This document shows positions 60,601 to 64,000 of a stretch of 64,000 nucleotides of DNA, piece after piece. The translations under genes were made by a program, and so were the position numbers. Within the stretch, counting starts at the first letter, position 1. Each line of letters begins with the position of its first letter. Under the pieces are notes generated by a model. That model was not told the origin of the DNA and made no database searches. It worked only from the letters and a program-made list of their open reading frames with translations. The DNA is from Brachynemurus nebulosus (taxonomy: Eukaryota > Arthropoda > Insecta > Neuroptera > Myrmeleontidae), in NCBI GenBank assembly GCA_035578155.1, contig JAPWDM010000003.1, positions 20,858,916 to 20,922,915 of the forward strand. The letters are read 5' to 3'.

Positions 60601-63600
60601 AAAATTTTTTTTCATTTTGTTGATTATTATAAAATTTTAGGATCAAAATGATCCTAATTTTTTCAAAAATTAAAGGAAAAAATTTCAAAAAAAAAAAAAC
60701 CGAAAAAATTTTAAAAATTTTTTTTTCAGTGTATTTATGAGGATTGTGCCACACACGTTGCTTTGAAATTTTTTTATCGTAAGATCTCGAAACTAGAAAC
60801 TTTCAGCTTTAAATTGCTTTGCTTACGACTCCGATACGACCATTTTTCACAAAGATACAGCCATTCGAAAAATCGCTAAAAATTTCGATTTTTTTTTATC
60901 CTTTAATTATTTCCGCTAGTGTACTTGTCGCAAAATTAACGAAAATAAATAATTTTTCTAAAAATATTTTTTTTCGATATGAATATATTATTATTATATA
61001 AACACATAAATCAATTAGATATACATTAGAATCAAGTAAAAAGTTCATACTTTAAAAGTTCTAATATATATCTAATAATCTAATTGATTTATGTGTTTAT
61101 GATACTCATATCGAAAACAAAAGATTTTTAGAAAAATTATTTTTATATGCGTTAATTTTGCGACAAGTAATATTTCGATAGCTTAATTTTGATAACATAA
61201 TTAATAAATTAATCGTTAAAAAGAAAAAGCAAAATTGAATAATTTACTTGTATGTACCGGTATTTGACCACGGTACCTCTGTTTTTGAACGTCCATCTTC
61301 TAACTCCTAAGCAGGGTTGTTGCGTATGTAATATTTTAATACATCTGCAGATGCGGATGCGAATGCGGATTTTTGAAGAGCAACATCCGCAGACGCGGAT
61401 GCGGATGTTTAAAAATGATTTATTTTTCCTAGGAAGTTAAATTTAATAGTTTTTATTGCTAATAGTCTTTGACAAAAAGTAAAAAATTAATAAACTAAAT
61501 TTTAAAAGAGGTAAATTATGGACTTGAGAAACAAAAGTTTTGCTGCTGTTATAAAATTTAGTTTCGCAATATCCTTTTTTATTTTCCACAATAAAATTTC
61601 GTTCCAAAATTATTTCAAAATAAGGTTATTTTGAAATAGAATATAAATCACTCAATTTTTGAATCTTCCCAATTTTTTTATAATACTCTTCAAATTTACG
61701 CACTTACAACTTACATACTATAATTTAAGGTTAATACTATAAGCCTTTGAATCCTCTAAAACATCTTTGAATTTGGTTTAACATAATATATAATAGACTA
61801 AAATAAAGACTATCACAAAAATTTAAAGGTATTTTCTAGGAGACTGAAATTTCATGTTACTGCACTAAGAGTACAATTGATTTCTTGATTGAATTGAAAA
61901 CCAATATACCTATATATATTATTATAAATATATAATATATAATTTTTGCCAGATAACTTACTAATTTTTAGTTATTTTGCACTCCAGTCAATTTAGGTAT
62001 CAAAAAGTTAAGACCTCTAAATAAATCTGGGTAAAGTGATTTTTTGCACTCACCTTTAATTGCACATAATAAACAAGGTGTTAAAAGTTCATTTTAAATT
62101 AGCGTTTAAGATAAAAGACCACAAAAATTTGTTTTTTGTCAATACCTCCTTTCTTATTGATTATACAATAATGTCCGACCGAAACAGGATTTTCAGCCGA
62201 AACCGAAACCGAAACCGAAACTTCGGCCTCGGTCCCAGTTTCAGCCGAAATCGAAACCGAAAAATTTCAATCGTATATGCTGAAATCTAGTGTATGTATG
62301 TACCTAGAGATAGGCGACGGGAAAATTCCCGAAACCTGGGTAAAAACGATTACTTAGCTGTACTTCTTTGCAAATGTGTTTTTAATTAGATCTCTGTATA
62401 TTTGTTAATTGTGCGTGGAGGTTTAAATAAAATAATGTTAATGTAAAACCATTTATTTCAAATGATAAAGGTACAAAATATACAAATTAACATTAAAAAT
62501 AAACAAGTATCAATACAAAATGAAATTTCTTGTCATTACATTATTATGTTGTAAATGATAATGATATAATCAATCAGTCTTATACAAATTATTAAATATG
62601 TAACATTACAGATGCTATCATTAAGAAATGAAGAAACTAAAAATCAACAATGTAATTTTAAAACAAAGTTATTTAAATAATTAATAAGCAAATTCTCTTT
62701 AAACTGCTGTCCAATATCATAAAACCACTTCAGTACATATTGAATGTTTATTTTACAATTAGCATATTAACATATTGTACAACTAGCGGCGAAAAAGAAT
62801 TGCCTAGAAAATTGTCAAACAAAAATTGTATAATAACGCGATATATTAATTAGAATTTATGTAGTCTGAAAATTAATTACTTACATTTAGCAAATATTCT
62901 TTATGAAACAGAGGTTTTGATAGTTTAAATCCAAAATATTACGATAAATAGTAAATTAAAATAAATACCCACTTTTCGGGAATTTTTTCCGTCAACTATT
63001 TCCGAAGTATAAGATCGAAAATGTATGAACTCGAAGTAGAATGCAAGGTTGCTTTTTGGTATATAACTTTCCCGTTAAGCCTAATCTATTACCTTCTTCA
63101 TGAACTCAATTATTATTTTCATCGTCAATGTAAATATCTCTTTCCAAATGATAACTTATTCCTTAATTAAACATTTCTAACCAATAACATAATATTTATT
63201 AAAATTTGGCTCATATTTATACCATGACCATTAATATTTTGTTAACATTTTGATTACATTGTTAACTCTTACTAGATTTTTGTCTTTCAGGCTATATAAG
63301 AAGGGGTGTTGGGTTTGCCGGGAATGAATATCTGGTTTGGTACATTCTGTTTATCGTGTTTGTACCATATGCCATGCTGCCGTTGCCATTGCGATGGTGT
63401 ATGATGGCGGGTGCGACATCCGGTTGTAGTCATATTCTAGTTATTATATTTGCAAAAATTTTACATCCAGAAGTAAGTATCTAAAAAATACATTCCATCA
63501 CAACTAACTGGATAAAACTATCACATACGATTTTCCAGGAAATGCCATGTATCATAAAACAAATTGTAGCAAATGCTCTACTATATGGAGCGGTAAATTT

Positions 63601-63964
63601 CGCCGGTATGTATACAAAATATTTAACGGATCGAAGCCAACGAAAAGCATTCTTGGAAACTCATCGATCAATGGAAACTCGATATAAAACCCAAAAAGAA
63701 AATGAACGACAAGAAAAACTATTGTTGTCCGTATTACCGGATTTTGTGGCCCGCGAAATGGTTAAAGATATTGCGCATGAAGAAGAGCAAGGCGGTGAAT
63801 TTGAGGCGCATCAGTTTCATAAAATCTACATCCATCGTTACGAAAATGTTAGCATCTTATTTGCCGATATTAAAGGATTCACTGCACTGGCAAGTCAATG
63901 TAGTGCACAAGAATTGGTGAAAGTGTTGAATGATCTATTTGCGCGATTCGATAAATTAGCCGCA
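57620..63964 (+). CDS. Ac78C: Membrane adenylyl cyclase, AC8/Ac78C-like, 5' part (partial)
   Basis: Converts ATP to cyclic AMP at the plasma membrane; the mammalian AC8 class is Ca2+/calmodulin-stimulated. Six exons (57620-57682, 57743-57914, 57983-58149, 58211-58394, 63291-63472, 63539-63964) join in phase into 398 codons. Residues 1-117 are a cytosolic N-terminus with a Ser/Pro-rich stretch; about 118-255 hold five membrane helices ([77 protein letters not shown]); a sixth lies at 262-282. A signalling helix ([18 protein letters not shown]) leads into C1a, with [15 protein letters not shown] carrying the first metal-binding Asp. The block [19 protein letters not shown] resembles AC8 more than AC1, AC3 or AC5/6 as I recall them. 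The ATG at 57620 lies one base after a splice acceptor, so an untranslated upstream exon is likely. Later catalytic exons lie beyond the window. Family near certain; paralogue assignment about 0.8. Confidence 0.93.
57743..57914 (+). CDS. Ac78C: Adenylyl cyclase exon 2
   Basis: Follows the acceptor ATAAATTAG and ends with a phase-1 donor (CACG then GTATGA). It encodes a hydrophilic Ser/Pro-rich linker containing [20 protein letters not shown] and [12 protein letters not shown]. The segment looks disordered and could be phosphorylated; it shows no recognisable fold. Its frame is fixed by the exons on both sides. Confidence 0.85.
57983..58149 (+). CDS. Ac78C: Adenylyl cyclase exon 3
   Basis: Starts after TTTATTTCAG and ends at GTTAGT. 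It encodes [19 protein letters not shown] and then [17 protein letters not shown], a conserved pre-membrane block, and enters the first transmembrane helix ([10 protein letters not shown]), which is completed by exon 4. The downstream intron is 61 bp. Confidence 0.9.
58211..58394 (+). CDS. Ac78C: Adenylyl cyclase exon 4
   Basis: Begins [16 protein letters not shown] after the acceptor TTTAATTTAG and ends LLLNTQ at a phase-1 GTAAAT donor. It supplies the end of helix 1, helix 2 ([17 protein letters not shown]) and helix 3. The intron after it (58395-63290) is about 4.9 kb and full of repeats, in contrast to the other introns of 60-68 bp. Confidence 0.9.
58862..59600 (+). repeat. tRNA-derived SINE-like repeat, copy 2 (interrupted)
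   Basis: Same repeat as 34541-34965 in the opposite orientation: CAAGGAGAGGTTCAGCTATG, GGTCGTCACCGATTTTGATC, TCTGCTAGTAGAGCATAATA, then after the hAT insertion CCACCTCTCAAAAACATAG and the tRNA-like block at 59478-59545 with B box GGGATCAAATCCC in a fully paired T-arm and an A-box-like TGGCTTAGGGTGG. Confidence 0.8.
58962..59370. mobile_element. hAT-like MITE (409 bp) with CGGATA arrays, nested in the SINE-like repeat
   Basis: Left end TAGGGATGTTATGGATAT, right end ATATCCATAACATCCCTA, inverted over 18 bp, with an 8-bp duplication ATTAAGGT (58954-58961) / ATTAACGT (59371-59378). Arrays of GATACGGATACGGATATGG and GGTTACGG-like words lie inside both ends. The minus frames at 58939-59360 read these arrays. 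Confidence 0.92.
59672..60921. mobile_element. TA-flanked element (1,250 bp) with ~200-bp inverted ends
   Basis: Left end CACTAGCGGAAATAATTAAA GGATC, mirrored by GATCCTTT-type sequence ending TTTAATTATTTCCGCTAGTG. TA at 59670-59671 and 60922-60923. The inverted ends extend through CGACTCCGATACGACC, GAAACTAGAAACTT and GTGTGTGGC. Long inverted ends and a TA duplication fit a Tc1/mariner type. Interior frames (59979-60754) are poly-A/T noise. Confidence 0.92.
60924..61311 (-). repeat. Inverted partner of the SINE-like repeat tail, with third tRNA-like block
   Basis: 61085-61240 is the reverse complement of 59605-59671 plus 60922-60990 (TTTTGCGACAAGTAATATTT CGATAGCTTAATTT). It continues into a minus-strand tRNA-like block at 61311-61248 with a degenerate B box (GTGGTCAAATACC). 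The two SINE-like units therefore face each other, with the 59672 element inserted in one arm. Confidence 0.75.
61312..61425. repeat. hAT-like end with GATGCG array
   Basis: CAGGGTTGTTGCGTATGTAA followed by GATGCGGATGCGAATGCGG and CGCAGACGCGGATGCGGATG. The arrangement (short terminus, then a short-motif array) matches other hAT-like elements in this window, and it starts exactly where the tRNA-like block stops. The opposite end was not found. Confidence 0.55.
61426..62164. other. No gene recognised (intronic)
   Basis: AT-rich intron sequence; perhaps the body of the 61312 element. No paired end. Confidence 0.45.
62165..62290. repeat. CGAAAC array
   Basis: GCCGAAACCGAAACCGAAAC on the left, then GGCCTCGGTCCCAGTTTCAG and CCGAAATCGAAACCG. 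Similar arrays mark hAT-like ends, but no terminal inverted repeat or duplication could be read, so it may be the remnant of one end only. Confidence 0.5.
62308..62998. mobile_element. Eroded element with TAGAGATAGGCGACGG end
   Basis: Left TAGAGATAGGCGACGGGAAA ATTCCCGAAACC; right ACTTTTCGGGAATTTTTTCC GTCAACTATTT, which is its inverted counterpart at most positions. No 8-bp duplication could be matched. Interior AT-rich with no frame. Confidence 0.55.
63291..63472 (+). CDS. Ac78C: Adenylyl cyclase exon 5
   Basis: Follows TTTTTGTCTTTCAG and completes a glycine codon begun in exon 4. It encodes [14 protein letters not shown] and then two hydrophobic helices ([20 protein letters not shown] and [16 protein letters not shown]), ending at GTAAGT. 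The next intron is 66 bp. Confidence 0.92.
63539..63964 (+). CDS. Ac78C: Adenylyl cyclase exon 6 (start of catalytic domain C1a)
   Basis: Starts [20 protein letters not shown], the sixth membrane helix, then [19 protein letters not shown] and the signalling helix [19 protein letters not shown]1a opens with [20 protein letters not shown], followed by [20 protein letters not shown] and [12 protein letters not shown]. Reading on gives VRI and a stop at 63974-63976, but GTAAGA at 63965 is a good donor exactly where the family continues, so the exon ends at 63964. The remainder of C1a, the second membrane cassette and C2 are outside the window. Confidence 0.93.
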
Positions 63965-64000
63965 GTAAGAATATAAAATATGTATTACCTAAATAGATTT

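Larger units (their letters stand above)
58395..63290 (+). other. Long repeat-loaded intron 4 of the adenylyl cyclase gene
   Basis: Bounded by the GTAAAT donor of exon 4 and the TTTTTGTCTTTCAG acceptor of exon 5. It holds a tRNA-like SINE repeat (58862-59600), a hAT MITE nested in it (58962-59370), a TA-flanked foldback element (59672-60921), a second inverted SINE-like unit (60924-61311) and motif arrays at 61.3 and 62.2 kb. Open frames inside (for example 58316-58633 or 60149-60446) are read-through or AT noise. Nothing coding was recognised. Confidence 0.85.

Noticed and set aside
63702..63920. 72-codon + frame overlapping exon 6
   Set aside because: Out-of-frame shadow of the adenylyl cyclase exon.

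Overview
The window is AT-rich nuclear DNA from an insect. One real protein-coding gene is visible: the 5' half of a membrane adenylyl cyclase of the type 8 / Drosophila Ac78C class, on the + strand from 57620 to the right edge. It has canonical GT-AG introns of 60-68 bp plus one 4.9 kb intron, and is cut off by the window just after the start of its first catalytic domain. The repeat content (a 'GGGTTTCGTACC...CTTGGCCGAATTTTT' element familiar from moths, Helitron-like ends, tRNA-derived SINEs, very many MITEs) suggests a holometabolous insect, possibly lepidopteran or a relative; this is inference only.

Positions 1-57600 contain no convincing host gene. Nearly all open frames there are AT-rich noise, (AT)n or (ATT)n read as peptides, or transposon interiors. 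The region is best read as layered mobile DNA. Elements whose ends and target-site duplications (TSDs) can be read directly include: a pogo/Tigger-like MITE (1621-1999); TTAA-flanked Kolobok/piggyBac-like elements (4751-5874; 37298-40577); TA-flanked mariner-like MITEs (5050-5279; 18370-19652; 21051-22385; 30212-30989; 43577-43769; 54175-55153; 59672-60921); a TAA-flanked Harbinger-like element (18288-20023); and many hAT-like elements with 8-bp duplications (6890-7137; 22706-23465; 25072-27949; 32298-32495; 33676-34004; 45074-48413; 53270-54113; 58962-59370). There are also Helitron-like elements (36292-37140; about 48522-51407; a 3' end at 28523), foldback elements (9241-9576; 11391-12162), tRNA-like SINEs (34.7, 43.9, 59.5 and 61.3 kb), (AT)n microsatellites and a 120-bp minisatellite.

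The most unusual structures are: a 3.28-kb TTAA-flanked element with about 0.9-kb inverted arms that each keep the same roughly 100-codon open frame; a 3.3-kb hAT-like element carrying a long 120-bp tandem array and two (AT)n blocks; a set of hAT-like elements whose ends differ in sequence but all carry subterminal arrays of a short motif (TCTTGG, GTAAAC, AAAATGG, CGGATA, GATGCG); and a short retroposon-like frame split by one of those hAT elements with the frame kept in register.

In the gene, six coding exons (57620-57682, 57743-57914, 57983-58149, 58211-58394, 63291-63472, 63539-63964) join without phase conflict into 398 codons: cytosolic N-terminus, six membrane helices, signalling helix and the start of C1a. 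The long fourth intron holds a SINE-like repeat, a hAT MITE, a 1.25-kb mariner-like element and further repeat debris.
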